A stretch of 64,000 nucleotides of DNA. It comes from Acidimicrobiia bacterium (GTDB lineage: Bacteria > Actinomycetota > Acidimicrobiia > IMCC26256 > JAOSJL01). The stretch spans positions 2,493,501-2,557,500 of the forward strand of contig JAOSJL010000001.1 of NCBI GenBank assembly GCA_027494115.1. Reading direction: 5' to 3'. Of this stretch, positions 1 to 8,201 are shown piece after piece; positions within the stretch are counted from its first letter, which is position 1, and each line of letters begins with the position of its first letter. The translations under genes and the position numbers were made by a program. A model generated the notes under the pieces. It was given only the letters and a program-made list of their open reading frames with translations, was not told the DNA's origin and made no database searches.

Positions 1-1
1 G

Positions 2-190
2 GGCACGGACCTTCTCGAGATCGACTACCACGACTTCGTCGACAGCCAGATCGACGAAGTCCGGGCCGAACTCGGCTTCGACGAGAAATCGGCGAATGCG
101 GCCGCTGCCGGATCCCCAGGGGCATTCGATCTCGCGGGGATGTCGCGGCTCCAGCGAGAGTTCGCCGCGTCGCTCGACACCTCGAGCTGA
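2..190 (+). CDS. C-terminal fragment of an unidentified protein, cut by the window edge
   Basis: An open frame runs from the first bases of the window to a TGA at 188-190, giving 62 residues with no start inside the window. The visible part contains LLEIDYHDFVDSQIDEVRAE, followed by LGF and an Ala-rich tail. A Y-x-D-hydrophobic stretch followed by a short helix and LG is reminiscent of the C-terminal end of sulfotransferase-like proteins, but too little remains to assign it. The overlapping minus-strand ORF in the track looks like a shadow. The next gene starts 30 bases downstream on the same strand. Confidence 0.4.
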   Translation, partial: GTDLLEIDYHDFVDSQIDEVRAELGFDEKSANAAAAGSPGAFDLAGMSRLQREFAASLDTSS

Positions 191-220
191 CGCGATCGAA
201 GAGAAAGGGCCTGAGAGCCG

Positions 221-566
221 ATGAGATTCACACAAGCCATCCGGATTCGATGCGGCGACGCCGACGCTCTCGTTCAACTGCTCGCAGAATGGGACGCCGG
301 GCAGGCCTCGACCGAGGTCATGGGCTACATCGGCACGAGGTTGCTCGCTCACCGCGACGACCCTGGTCACTACATGATCCTGGCCGAGTTCGCTGAGGTC
401 GACGGCGAGCTCTCCTCGGCCGAGGAAGCCGAGCGGAACAACCAGCGCGAGGAGACCGAGCGCTGGGCAGCCGAGCTCCGCGAGCTCGTCGAGGGCGAGC
501 CCGACTGGATCCACTTCGACGAGCTCTACCGAACGGGGGATCACGGGCAACCTCCGGACCGGATAG
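221..566 (+). CDS. Small conserved hypothetical protein, possibly ABM-like (dimeric alpha-beta barrel)
   Basis: The ATG at 221 opens a frame whose first ~106 residues look real: a beta strand (RFTQAIRIR), a helix, strand-like stretches (YMILAEFAEV) and an acidic helix ending WIHFDELYRTG. This layout resembles small antibiotic-biosynthesis-monooxygenase-like proteins; that assignment is inference. In the track the ORF runs on to 940, entirely antisense to the transporter gene, and that part reads like noise. Dropping one G from the GGGGG run at 535-539 ends the protein with a TAG at 564-566, which I take as the true end. It would then overlap the convergent MMPL gene by about 26 bases. Confidence 0.5.
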
Positions 567-2791
567 CTCCCTCGGTGAGGTTCTGCGTCGGCGGCGCCGA
601 TGCGGATTCAGGTTCGGCTTCGATGTCGAGTCGGGGCAGGATCCTGTCGAGCCATTTGGGAAGCCACCAGTTGGGGTCACCGACCAGGGCCATGGTGGAG
701 GGGACGAGGACCATGCGCACGATGGTGGCGTCCACCGCGACGGCAGTGGCGAGGCCGATGCCCATCATCTTGACGACGGGGTCGCTGCTGCCGACGAAAC
801 CGAGGAACACGCTGATCATGATGAGCGCCGCCGCGGTGATGACCTTCGCGGTTGCGCCGAGACCTTCAACGACACTGTCGATGTTGGAATGGCCCCGGTG
901 GTACTCCTCACGAATGCGGGAGAGGATGAACACCTCGTAGTCCATGGAGAGCCCGAAAAGGATGGCGAACATCATCATCCGGGACGAACGAGGCGATGGG
1001 GACGGCTTCGTCGAGGCCGATCAGGCCGCGGCCCCAACCCCATTGGAACACTGCGACAACCACGCCGTAGGCGGCGCCGATCGACAACAGATTCAGGAGT
1101 GCGGCTTTGAGTGGGACGAGAATGGAGCGGAACACAATCATCAGCAACAGGAACGACAGGGCAACCACGGCACCGATGAACCACGAGAGCCGTCCTGCGA
1201 TCTTGTCGGACTGGTCGATGAACCCGGCGGTCGGCCCACCGACAAGAGCGGTGGCGCCGGTGTCGGCGGTGTTCGCGGTGACCTCGGGAATGGTGGTGTC
1301 ACGGAGCCGGTGCACCAGATCGCTGGTTGCCTGATCTTGGGGTTTGGTGGTGGGGATGGCGGTGATGAGCGCAGTGTCGCCCGCGGCGTTGAGCTCGGGT
1401 GGTGAGACGGCTTGGACACCGGGGTCGTCGCCGACCGCGGTGGCGATGGCCTCGAGCACGGTCGGGTCGGCCCCAGCGCCCAGATCGATGGTCAGCAGCA
1501 GCGGCCCGTTGAACCCATCGCCGAAGCCGGACGCCAGCAGGTCATAGGCCCGCCGGTGAGTGGTGGACGTGGGGTCGGTGCCGGCGTCGGCTTGGCCGAG
1601 TCGCATGTCGAGCACAGGGATCGACATGGTCAACAACACCAGCGTGGCTGCGGCCGCCGAGCGCCACGGATGGTAGGCGACCCAGTGCGCCCACCGGACC
1701 CAACCGCTGTGGCCCTCGCTCACCTCGAGGACGGTGCCCGATGCGGTTGCTTTGGCCGCTTCGGCCGCCGCGTGACGATGCGATTTCGCCAGGACCCTGG
1801 GGCCGGCGAAGCCAAGCAGCGCCGGCAGCAGGGTGATCGCCACCAACACGGCGATGGCGACCACGAGCGATGCCGAGTAGCCGAGGGCGGCGACGAAGGG
1901 AATACCGGCGAGCTGGAGACCGAGGATGGCCACCACAACGGTGCCGCCGGCAACCACGACGGCCTGGCCGGCCGTGGCGTTGGTCCGCCCGATCGATTCT
2001 TCGTTGCCCATCCCTGCTTCGAGCTGGTCACGATGCCGGCTCAGGATGAACAGTGCGTAATCGATCCCGACCCCGAGACCGATCATGGTCCCCAACCGGG
2101 GGGCTACAGATGGGATGTCGATCACCGAACCCATGAGTCCGACCAGCGACAGCCCGACCGCGAGCCCCAACACCGCAACACCCAACGGCAGGACCGCTGA
2201 GTAGACGCTGCGGAACGTGACGAACAAGATGATCAGGGCGGCGATGATGCCGATCATTTCGGCCGGACCCGTGGTGCGTTCCTTCAACACGGTGGGGAGT
2301 TCACCGCCGTACTCGACCTCCACGCCGGCCGCTTCAGCTGGGCCGGCAGTTTCGATCAACGCATCGACCGCCTCATGTCCGAGATCAGCGGTGGACCCGT
2401 CGAACTGGACCGACGCGAACGCGGTGGCACCATCCGATGACATCGACCTGGGACTGGCCAACGGTTCGGTCACCCCCACCACATGGTCAAGTGCTCGCAC
2501 CTCGGCCACCGTCGCCGCGATCCCGCCTGCGGCGTCGGGGTCGGTGACCGAGCCATCGGCGGTGTGGAACACCACCATGGCCGTCGCTCCGGCTCGTTGA
2601 GGGAACTTGTCCTTCAACAGATCAATCGCCTGCTGGGACTCCACGCCCGGCACTTCGAAGTTGTCGACCGTGCCACCACCAGCGGACCGATCAACCATCA
2701 CGAGCATCAGGGCAATCAGGATCCAGCCGACAACGAACCAACGCCGCCGGCGGGCGGCGGTGCGCCCAAGACGGTCGAGCCAGTTCGACAT
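541..2791 (-). CDS. MMPL/RND-family membrane transporter (frame broken near 980)
   Basis: This encodes a ~750-residue inner-membrane exporter of the MMPL (RND superfamily) type, which moves lipids or hydrophobic compounds using the proton gradient. Two homologous halves are visible. Each has one N-terminal membrane helix, an extracytoplasmic domain, and a bundle of helices carrying the paired motifs LGVGIDYALFILSRHRDQ (first half) and FGLSMDYEVFILSRIREE (second half), where the Asp-Tyr pair forms the proton relay. The two halves lie in different frames. CCGGATGATGATG near 980 should read CCGATGATGATG, restoring SFVPMMMFAI, so one extra base is present. The start is the ATG at 2791. The gene is divergent from a TetR regulator, which probably controls it. 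The substrate is unknown. Confidence 0.88.
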
Positions 2792-2877
2792 GATGGCGCG
2801 CCTCCTTCACAACGTCCCGGGTGAGATACCCGGCACCAGAATATCGCAGGCACTGCATTCTTGCACCAACCGTTGCA

Positions 2878-2898
2878 ATGTGTCAAGATCTTGCACAT
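2878..2898. promoter_or_regulatory. Candidate TetR operator in the MMPL/tetR divergent region
   Basis: A near-perfect inverted repeat ATGTG-T-CAAGATCTTG-CACAT has a 10-bp palindromic core at 2884-2893 and 5-bp arms. It ends on the ATG of the TetR gene at 2897. The half-site cTTGCAC also occurs 30 bases upstream (2860-2866) as a direct repeat. Position and symmetry fit autoregulation of the repressor and control of the divergent MMPL gene; binding is inferred. Confidence 0.55.
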
Positions 2899-3496
2899 GA
2901 ACGAAGAGGTAGGCCTGCGGGAACGCAAGAAACGCGAACGGCGGCGCTGCATCGAAGACGCCGCCATCGATCTCTTTGAGGACCACGGCTTCGACCGAAC
3001 GACCATCGACCAGATCGCCGCAGCAGCCGACATCGCACCACGGACGTTCTTCTCCTACTTCCCCACCAAAGAAGACGTCGTGCTCGCCGACTACTCGACT
3101 CGGCTCGAACGCATCATCGACGAGCTCCGTGAACGGTCCGAATCCGAGCCTCCGTGGGATGCGTTACAGGCCTCGTTCCTGGTGGTCGCTGCCGACTACG
3201 AGGCAGCTCGAGACGATTTGGTCCGCCGGTTCACGATCATGGCCGCCAACGGCACCGTTTACGCCCGGAGCCTGCAACTCCAAGCGGGATGGGAAGACGC
3301 ACTCGCCGAGGTCCTTCGCCAACGAGCCAACCAGAAGACCGAAGACCTCGAATCCAGGCTGCTGGCATCCACCGCCTTGGCCTGCATGCGGTCCTCGCTG
3401 CGGCACTGGCTCCTCACCGGCCACAACGCCGCCCTGCCCGCGTTGATCCAAACCTGTTTCGGACAGCTCGCCGATGGTCTGACCCACAGCAGATAG
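2897..3496 (+). CDS. TetR-family transcriptional regulator
   Basis: A one-component repressor of about 199 residues. The N-terminal TetR helix-turn-helix is clear: ERRRCIEDAAIDLFEDHGFD, then TTIDQIAAAADIAPRTFFSYF and PTKEDVV, at residues ~12-60. The remainder is a helical ligand-binding and dimer domain with no recognisable ligand signature. The track starts the ORF at 2861, but I prefer the ATG at 2897 because the family normally begins a few residues before this helix and because the upstream 36 bases hold the palindrome. It is divergent from the MMPL exporter, the usual layout for a local repressor of a lipid or drug exporter. Confidence 0.85.
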   Translation: MNEEVGLRERKKRERRRCIEDAAIDLFEDHGFDRTTIDQIAAAADIAPRTFFSYFPTKEDVVLADYSTRLERIIDELRERSESEPPWDALQASFLVVAADYEAARDDLVRRFTIMAANGTVYARSLQLQAGWEDALAEVLRQRANQKTEDLESRLLASTALACMRSSLRHWLLTGHNAALPALIQTCFGQLADGLTHSR

Positions 3497-3762
3497 CAGT
3501 AGCCCGAGTCGCTGACCGAGCGAGGTTGATCCCGAACGTCTCCATGACCTCGGCAATGTCTCCGTACTCGTCGAGGATGTCGGACACCTCGGTGTTTGCC
3601 GTGGTGTCCACTACCGGGCGGACTGGTCCGAGGTCGGCGATCGCGCGCTCGTAGGTGGCGATCGCCTTGTACTCATCGTCAAGCGCCTCGTGCCCGGCGT
3701 CGACCTCAGACTCGGCCGGCGCCCAAGACGCCCCCCAGCGACTCGCCGGTCTCAGTGGTCAT
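3414..3762 (-). CDS. Small hypothetical protein, possibly ferritin-like (DUF2202-like) (frame broken)
   Basis: An ATG at 3762 overlaps the 3' end of the cupin gene (ATGACCACTGA), suggesting translational coupling. The frame stops after 18 residues. Removing one G from the six-G run (plus-strand C run near 3731-3736) gives a continuous reading: MTTETGES..., then ALDDEYKAIATYERAIADLG and later EVSDILDEYGDIAEVMETFG. The DEYKA-x-x-TYE-x-x-I-x-x-x-G pattern resembles helix pairs in ferritin-like DUF2202 proteins; this is a weak, memory-based resemblance. The 3' end runs antisense into the TetR gene, so the true stop is unclear. Confidence 0.35.
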
Positions 3763-4099
3763 GGTTCCCCTTCGGCTCTGCGGGGAGAGTTGTCCCGATG
3801 AACACGATGTCGGTCGCCGCGGTGATCCCCCGTTTGCTCCCGGACGGAGCGACGACGGTGGCGCCGGGTTGAACCTCGAAGGCCTGGCCGTCCACCGTCA
3901 TGGTGCCGCTTCCTCGGAGGAAGTGGTAGAGGGCTTCGGGTGACGGGTGGATCGGGATCGCCTGATCAGCTCGGAGACCGACAAGGACCACCTTGAGGCG
4001 GGGCGTTTCGATGAGCGTGGTCGGTGACGGACCCTGGTCGCCGAACGTCACCGAGTCCTCCCAGTTCGCGTACATCATCGGGGTGTCGTAGTTCGTCAT
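3752..4099 (-). CDS. Single-domain cupin protein
   Basis: A 115-residue protein with one cupin_2 barrel. Visible signatures are VVLVGLRADQAIPIHPSPEA (motif 1, with a single His and a Glu-containing continuation EALYHFLRGSG) and MTVDGQAFEVQPGATVVAPS (motif 2, with the typical P-G turn). Cupins of this size are usually small metal-binding sensors or isomerase/dioxygenase relatives. With only one clear His in motif 1, metal binding is uncertain and no substrate can be named. The start is the ATG at 4099. The stop overlaps the start of the next minus-strand ORF, so the two are likely co-expressed. Confidence 0.75.
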   Translation of the reverse strand: MTNYDTPMMYANWEDSVTFGDQGPSPTTLIETPRLKVVLVGLRADQAIPIHPSPEALYHFLRGSGTMTVDGQAFEVQPGATVVAPSGSKRGITAATDIVFIGTTLPAEPKGNHDH

Positions 4100-4446
4100 G
4101 GCTGGCTCCTTGATTCCGGTTCGATCCTCAACGGTGATGGGATCGCTACCGGCACTGATGCACGTGGAGCAAATAGGGCCCGCAATGATCCCGTCATTGG
4201 TTCACTCGTCGGCGACGATGAGCTCGTCGAGGGCGAGGCCGGTCCGGTCAGGCGAGCGGGCCGGTTCGTGATGAGGATGTCGGCACGACCGCAACCGGAG
4301 AATACGGCCGAGACCGCTGAAGGGAACAGCTTCTGGTTCCTCAGATGTCGCCCGCCACGCCGGCCGCTGCCATCGGCTTCGACGTCTGACCTACGATCGG
4401 TCATCGACACCGCGTTTCATCGACACCGCGTTTCGAGGAGGATCCC
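4100..4446. other. 347-bp non-coding stretch between the cupin gene and the next plus-strand gene
   Basis: Divergent intergenic region. Short ORFs in the track here (for example 4096..4410 minus) have no recognisable protein features. Apart from the tandem repeat listed separately, I see no RNA gene or clear promoter consensus. It should hold the promoters for the cupin gene and for the gene at 4447. Confidence 0.5.
4401..4432. repeat. Perfect 16-bp tandem duplication just upstream of a start codon
   Basis: TCATCGACACCGCGTT occurs twice in direct tandem (4401-4416 and 4417-4432), followed 14 bases later by the ATG at 4447 with a GAGGAGG ribosome site between. It could be a replication-slippage duplication, an assembly duplication, or a doubled operator. 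Confidence 0.85.
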
Positions 4447-4730
4447 ATGGCGTTTCTGATCACGCACTTCTTCGAGGGGGCACCGAAGAGCAGTACAAGG
4501 CAGCTATCGACGTCGCACACCCGTCCGGTGGCCTGCCCGAGGGCCAGATGTATCACGCTGCTGGCCCCACCGACGGCGGCTGGCTCGTCGTCGCCGTGTG
4601 GGACTCGAAGGAGTCCAACGACCGATTTCAACGCGAGGTCCTGCTCCCCTCCCTCGGCAAGGTGGAGGGCGCCTTCACGAGTCCGCCCGAAGAGCGAACC
4701 GCCGAGGTCGCGAACCTCGTCACAGGCTGA
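4447..4730 (+). CDS. Small conserved hypothetical protein (frame broken near 4478)
   Basis: The ATG at 4447 follows a strong GAGGAGG ribosome site. The frame reads MAFLITHFFEG, then breaks in a five-G run at 4476-4480. Adding one G restores EEQYKAAIDVAHPSGGLPEG and continues into the track ORF 4548..4730 (MYHAAGPTDGGWLVVAVWDS...), giving about 94 residues. Strand-helix-strand content and the phrase GGWLVVAVWDSKESNDRF resemble the dimeric alpha-beta barrel (ABM-like) group of small stress or quinol monooxygenase relatives. No catalytic residues can be named. The neighbours give no pathway clue. Confidence 0.65.
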
Positions 4731-4975
4731 CCTGCCGGGCATCCACACCGGCCCGATCTTCACGGACCATCACCACGAGCTCCTGGCGCGCTTCGTCGCG
4801 TTGCGCCGAACACTGTCTTGGGCTGAGGTCCACAGGATGGTCCCGTTACTCGCCTAGTGTTTTGCCTCTGAGCACGTTCGATCGCTCACCGCCGGCACAG
4901 ACACCAGCGGCCGGTGCACGTACGACAACTGCAGCATTTCGACGCTGGGCCCAACAGACCAAAGGACACTCGAAT

Positions 4976-5233
4976 ATGAGCAACACCCAGCCAAAGACGA
5001 ACCGGAACGCGACCCTGGCCTTCATCCTTGGCCTTGTCGGCTTCTTCAGTTTCGGCCTGATCTTGGGCATCCCGGCGATCATCGTCGGCAACAAGGCCAA
5101 GCGCGAGATCCGCGAGTCCAACGGGGCCATGAGCGGCGATCGCTTGGCCACCTGGGGCATCGTCCTCGGGTGGATCGCCGCAGTCGTCACCACGATCGCG
5201 CTCGTGATCGCCGCGATCGCCTTCCTCGGTTAG
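4976..5233 (+). CDS. DUF4190-type small membrane protein
   Basis: An 85-residue protein starting at the ATG at 4976, preceded by AAAGGACA as a ribosome site. Two membrane helices flank a short basic loop: NATLAFILGLVGFFSFGLIL, then PAIIVGNKAKREIRESNG, and finally a C-terminal helix WGIVLGWIAAVVTTIALVIA. The pattern A-x-I-L-G-x-x-G, followed by G-x-x-A-I-I-x-G, a KAKREI loop and a second helix, is characteristic of DUF4190 proteins, common small membrane proteins in Actinobacteria without an assigned function. It stands alone, upstream of a convergent tRNA gene. Confidence 0.8.
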   Translation: MSNTQPKTNRNATLAFILGLVGFFSFGLILGIPAIIVGNKAKREIRESNGAMSGDRLATWGIVLGWIAAVVTTIALVIAAIAFLG

Positions 5234-5331
5234 GTCGCGGACTGCCGGCGGCGTCGTGAAGGCGGCGCTCCTGGAGCTGCACCCCCACCCGGAGGCGGAT
5301 CCCGGTCCCCCCAAGGTTCTGGGCCGCTCAG

Positions 5332-5415
5332 TGTCGGAGGGGGGATTCGAACCCCCACACCCTTGCGGGCACCAGCCCCTCAAGCTGACGCGTCTACCAA
5401 TTCCGCCACTCCGAC
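5332..5415 (-). tRNA. tRNA-Leu, anticodon GAG
   Basis: The reverse complement folds as a class II tRNA of 84 nt. The acceptor stem GTCGGAG/CTCCGAC has discriminator A. The D arm contains AATTGGTAGACGC, the anticodon arm CAGCTTGAGGGGCTG places GAG in the loop, a long variable arm (GTGCCCGCAAGGGTGT) follows, and the T arm is GGGGGTTCGAATCCCCC. No CCA is encoded. The GAG anticodon and long variable arm identify it as leucine. Confidence 0.95.
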
Positions 5416-5426
5416 CTGGACCTCGG

Positions 5427-5432
5427 ATTGTA
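5427..5432 (-). promoter_or_regulatory. Candidate -10 box for tRNA-Leu(GAG)
   Basis: On the minus strand the sequence is TACAAT, a near-consensus -10 hexamer. It lies 11 bases upstream of the mature tRNA 5' end, which would give a very short 5' leader. No clear -35 box is seen. Confidence 0.5.
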
Positions 5433-5562
5433 CCGGGCGCACCGTCCGCGGATCGTGGTCGGGAGCGGTGCTCTCGCCGGCTCATGTGCATGTGATCACG
5501 TCGCTACGATGACCTGCGCACGGAGACGCACGGTCTCCCGGGTGGGTGATTCGGAGGCAGCT

Positions 5563-6165
5563 ATGTGGAGCTCGACCAGATTCCGGTGGTTGGCAGTACC
5601 GGTGGTCGTCGTGATGTCACTGGCGACAGCGTGCGGTGGCGACGACGTGAGCAGCGAAGACACGTCGACGACGATCGAGGTTCCCGACGAGACCGCCACG
5701 GTGCCGCCGACCGACGCGCAGCCCTCCACGACGCTCGTCGAGGACTACCCCTGTTCTCTGTTCGATCTCGATGAGCTCGGAACGATTCTGGGCAACGACC
5801 TCGACATGGGTGACGGCGTCACGAACAACGTCTCGGAGGACAACGTGGAGTACGTCGGTCAGGAGTGCAGCTGGTCGTCGAGTACGGGCGAGGGCAATGA
5901 GCTGCGCGTTCAGGTGAGCGAGGCAGACGACTTCCCGTCGGGATCCGTCGACTGCCCGCCGACGATCGGGGACTCGACACCCGTATCCGGCGTCGGCACC
6001 TCAGCCGAGTGGAACGTCAGCGCGGCAACCGAGCTCGAGGTCGGCACGTTGCGGGTCTGCGCACCCGATGCCTTCATCATCGTGGTCGTCGACGGACCCG
6101 TCGGCGAGGACCACCAGACGATGGCCGTCGAGATCGCCGATCTCACACTCACAGCGCTCGCGTGA
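5563..6165 (+). CDS. Secreted lipoprotein, DUF3558-like
   Basis: A 200-residue protein. The track ORF starts at 5428, but the ATG at 5563 gives a proper lipoprotein signal: a basic start, a hydrophobic stretch LAVPVVVVMSLAT and the lipobox LATAC at residues ~17-21. A GGAGGCAG ribosome site lies just upstream. A Ser/Thr/Asp-rich linker (SSEDTSTTIEVPDETATVPP) leads to a globular domain with four Cys residues, beginning YPCSLFDLDELGTILG. This matches actinobacterial DUF3558-type lipoproteins (a C-x-L-x-x-x-E-x-x-x-x-x-G opening, then a later E-C-x-W). The function is unknown. It converges on and overlaps the peptide-binding protein gene by 17 bases. Confidence 0.7.
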   Translation: MWSSTRFRWLAVPVVVVMSLATACGGDDVSSEDTSTTIEVPDETATVPPTDAQPSTTLVEDYPCSLFDLDELGTILGNDLDMGDGVTNNVSEDNVEYVGQECSWSSSTGEGNELRVQVSEADDFPSGSVDCPPTIGDSTPVSGVGTSAEWNVSAATELEVGTLRVCAPDAFIIVVVDGPVGEDHQTMAVEIADLTLTALA

Positions 6166-7753
6166 CGTCGACCGCTACGGCGTCGATGGTTCCGAGAGCG
6201 TCGACGGCGAGATTCTCGACCGTGTCGGCCACGAGGAACCGCGTCTCGAACTGGATCAGCGGTAGCACCGCGTGGGTGGCGAGGACAGCGCGCTCGGCGT
6301 CCCGGTACAGGGCCGCGCGCTCGGCGGGATCAGCCGTCATCTGAGCCTTCGCCAACAGCAGATCGACCTCGGGTTCGTCCACGCCGATGACGTTCTCTCC
6401 CGACGTCGAACGGAAGAGCGGAGCCAGGAAGCTTCCCGCCGTCGGGGCGTCTCCCACCCACCCGAGAAGGAACAGGTCGGCGTCACCGCTCGCCAGGAAC
6501 GCCGCGTAGTCGCCACGCGGGTGCGGTCGGGCCGCGATCGGGACACCGATCTCGTCGAGCTGCGCCGCGATGCGCAGCACCAGGGCGTTGTTCACCGGGT
6601 TCTCGAAGTAGTCCAGTGCCAGCTCCGGCACGTCCCCATCGGGAAAGGCCTCGTCGACGAGCTTCTTCGCCGCCGCAGGGTCGTACGAACACACCCCCGT
6701 GCAGGCGTTGTCCGAGGCGCCGGGCACGCCCGCGGGAATGAGCCCGCCGAGGGCACGCACGCCGGCGTCGGCCGCGCTCGCCGCTACTCTCCCCCGGTCG
6801 ACGGCACGCACGATGGCCTCCCGGAACGTGTCGTCGTCGAAGGAGAAGCCCCGGAGGTTGAGTGCGAGAAGGGTCTCGGCCACATAGGGAACGGTGCCGG
6901 GACCACGGGCGACGACGGGAGCGGAGTCGGGATCCCCGCCGATCGGCCCGCTCGCCAGATCGATATCGCCGGCCTCGAACGCCGCCGTGGTCGCCTTCGT
7001 GTCGTCGAAACGGGTCACCTCGACCGCGTCCAACGCGGCCGGCTGGGACACGTGGTCGTCGAATCGGACGAGTCGGAGCGGATCGGTTTCGTGTGGATCG
7101 GCGACCTCGAACGGGCCGCTGCCGATCGGCGTGACCGTCGGATCACCGTCGTTCGCGACCGACGCCGGCAGTACTCCGAAGCCCGGGTGGGCGAGTGTCT
7201 CGGGGAGTTCGGCGAAGGGAGCACTGAGCGCGATCACGACCGTCGCGTCGTTCGGAGTGGTCACTCCCGACAGTTCGCTCGTGTCCCCCGCACGAACGGC
7301 GCCGTAGCCCTCGACCGCCACGAGATTCACGGTGAGAGGAGATTCCACGCCCGGATCGGCGACCCTCTCGAGCGACGCCTTCACGTCGGCTGCTGTCACA
7401 GGCGTGCCGTCGTGGAACGTGGCGTCGTCGGCCAGGGTGAAGGTGTACTCGGTGAGGTCGTCGTTCGGGGTCCACTCCACGGCGAGTCCGGGCAACGGCT
7501 CCGACGTGGCCGGGTCGAGGTCGACGAGGGTGTCGTAGAGCAGATCGGCGAGCAGCGCCGCATCGGGTGCAACGGCGAGCGCCGGGTCCCGGCCCCCGCT
7601 GTCGAGAACTCCGACGCGTAGGACGGGAGACGTCTCGTCAGGAGGTTTGCCGCTGGCTCCTCCGCTACTTCCTCCGCACGACGCGACAGCTACACACAGC
7701 GCGGCGAGGCCGACAACGGGAAGACCGAGAACGGAGCGGAACGGGCGACGCAT
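6149..7753 (-). CDS. Extracellular solute-binding lipoprotein, family 5 (peptide/nickel ABC type)
   Basis: A 534-residue binding protein of the SBP_bac_5 (DppA/OppA) family. It has a twin-Arg-like basic start, hydrophobic segment and lipobox VASC near residue 27. The family opening LRVGVLDSGGRDPALAVAPD is followed by LADLLYDTLVDLDP, then LAVEWTPNDDLTEYTFTLAD and DATFHDGTPVTAADVKASLE. These motifs are typical of oligopeptide or dipeptide binding proteins, full length for the family. No permease or ATPase genes lie nearby, so it is an orphan that must use a transporter encoded elsewhere or act as a receptor. The start ATG at 7753 agrees with the signal peptide. Confidence 0.87.
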   Translation of the reverse strand: MRRPFRSVLGLPVVGLAALCVAVASCGGSSGGASGKPPDETSPVLRVGVLDSGGRDPALAVAPDAALLADLLYDTLVDLDPATSEPLPGLAVEWTPNDDLTEYTFTLADDATFHDGTPVTAADVKASLERVADPGVESPLTVNLVAVEGYGAVRAGDTSELSGVTTPNDATVVIALSAPFAELPETLAHPGFGVLPASVANDGDPTVTPIGSGPFEVADPHETDPLRLVRFDDHVSQPAALDAVEVTRFDDTKATTAAFEAGDIDLASGPIGGDPDSAPVVARGPGTVPYVAETLLALNLRGFSFDDDTFREAIVRAVDRGRVAASAADAGVRALGGLIPAGVPGASDNACTGVCSYDPAAAKKLVDEAFPDGDVPELALDYFENPVNNALVLRIAAQLDEIGVPIAARPHPRGDYAAFLASGDADLFLLGWVGDAPTAGSFLAPLFRSTSGENVIGVDEPEVDLLLAKAQMTADPAERAALYRDAERAVLATHAVLPLIQFETRFLVADTVENLAVDALGTIDAVAVDVTRAL

Positions 7754-7769
7754 GCGCTCTCATCGGCGC

Positions 7770-7785
7770 GGAGCGACTCCGCTCC
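7770..7785. repeat. Short perfect hairpin (6-bp stem) upstream of the binding-protein gene
   Basis: GGAGCG-ACTC-CGCTCC forms a 6-bp perfect stem with a 4-nt loop, in the 132-bp spacer between secG and the binding-protein gene. It could be a leader hairpin for the minus-strand binding-protein transcript. Its stem resembles the secG terminator stem (GGAGCGA), about 80 bases away. Confidence 0.35.
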
Positions 7786-7856
7786 AGCGGGGACACGGGA
7801 AACTCGGAGGATTGTTGTCGACGCCCAGACGAGTCGGCCACTCAGCGTCAAGAACT

Positions 7857-7876
7857 GGAGCGACTTTCCTCGCTCC
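7857..7876 (-). terminator. Candidate intrinsic terminator after secG
   Basis: Ten bases beyond the secG stop, the minus strand reads GGAGCGA-GGAAAG-TCGCTCC: a perfect 7-bp stem with a 6-nt loop, followed by AGTTCTTG. The T-rich tail is weak, as is common in high-GC genomes, but the position at the end of the uvrC-to-secG gene run fits transcription termination. Confidence 0.55.
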
Positions 7877-7885
7877 TCGTGACAC

Positions 7886-8119
7886 TCAGGAAACGCGCAA
7901 CCCGAGCAGGATCGTCGAGAAGGAGAAGATGACCGCCACCGCGACGGTGAGGCGGTCGAGGTTCCGCTCGACGACGGTCGAACCGGCCATCGCCCCACCC
8001 ATCTGGCCGCCTCCGAACATGTCGGAGAGACCACCGCCGCGCCCGGCGTGCAGGAGGATGAACACGATCAGCAACAGACTGACGAGAACGTGGAAGACCA
8101 TGATCACGGCGTTCAGCAC
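7886..8119 (-). CDS. secG: Preprotein translocase subunit SecG
   Basis: A 77-residue membrane protein of the SecYEG channel. Two membrane helices are visible: MVFHVLVSLLLIVFILLHAG and LTVAVAVIFSFSTILLGL. They are joined by the Gly-rich loop GRGGGLSDMFGGGQMGG, the hallmark of SecG. The track ORF begins at 8257 with unlikely sequence; I choose the GTG at 8119, because an AGGAG site precedes it by 6 bases and the length then matches the family. It is last in the run uvrC-rapZ-yvcK-gap-pgk-tpiA-secG, a common actinobacterial order, and is followed by a candidate terminator. Confidence 0.9.
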   Translation of the reverse strand: MLNAVIMVFHVLVSLLLIVFILLHAGRGGGLSDMFGGGQMGGAMAGSTVVERNLDRLTVAVAVIFSFSTILLGLRVS

Positions 8120-8201
8120 GACGCACTCCTGTGCGGAATCGAGAGCAGGATGACGGAAGCCCCCATGGTACAGCCCGCCCGGAGGCCGTCGGGATGCAGG
8201 C

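Noticed and set aside
221-940. 239-aa plus-strand protein running opposite the MMPL C-terminus
   Set aside because: Only the first ~106 residues look protein-like; the rest mirrors the MMPL gene. A single-base correction in a G run gives a stop at 564-566.
3497-3611. A DUF542/DUF1858-like domain (VSDILDEYGDIAEVMETFGI) downstream of tetR
   Set aside because: The resemblance to hybrid-cluster or ScdA N-terminal domains is tempting, but the expected Cys pair is not in the right context and the corrected frame fits a single helical small protein better.
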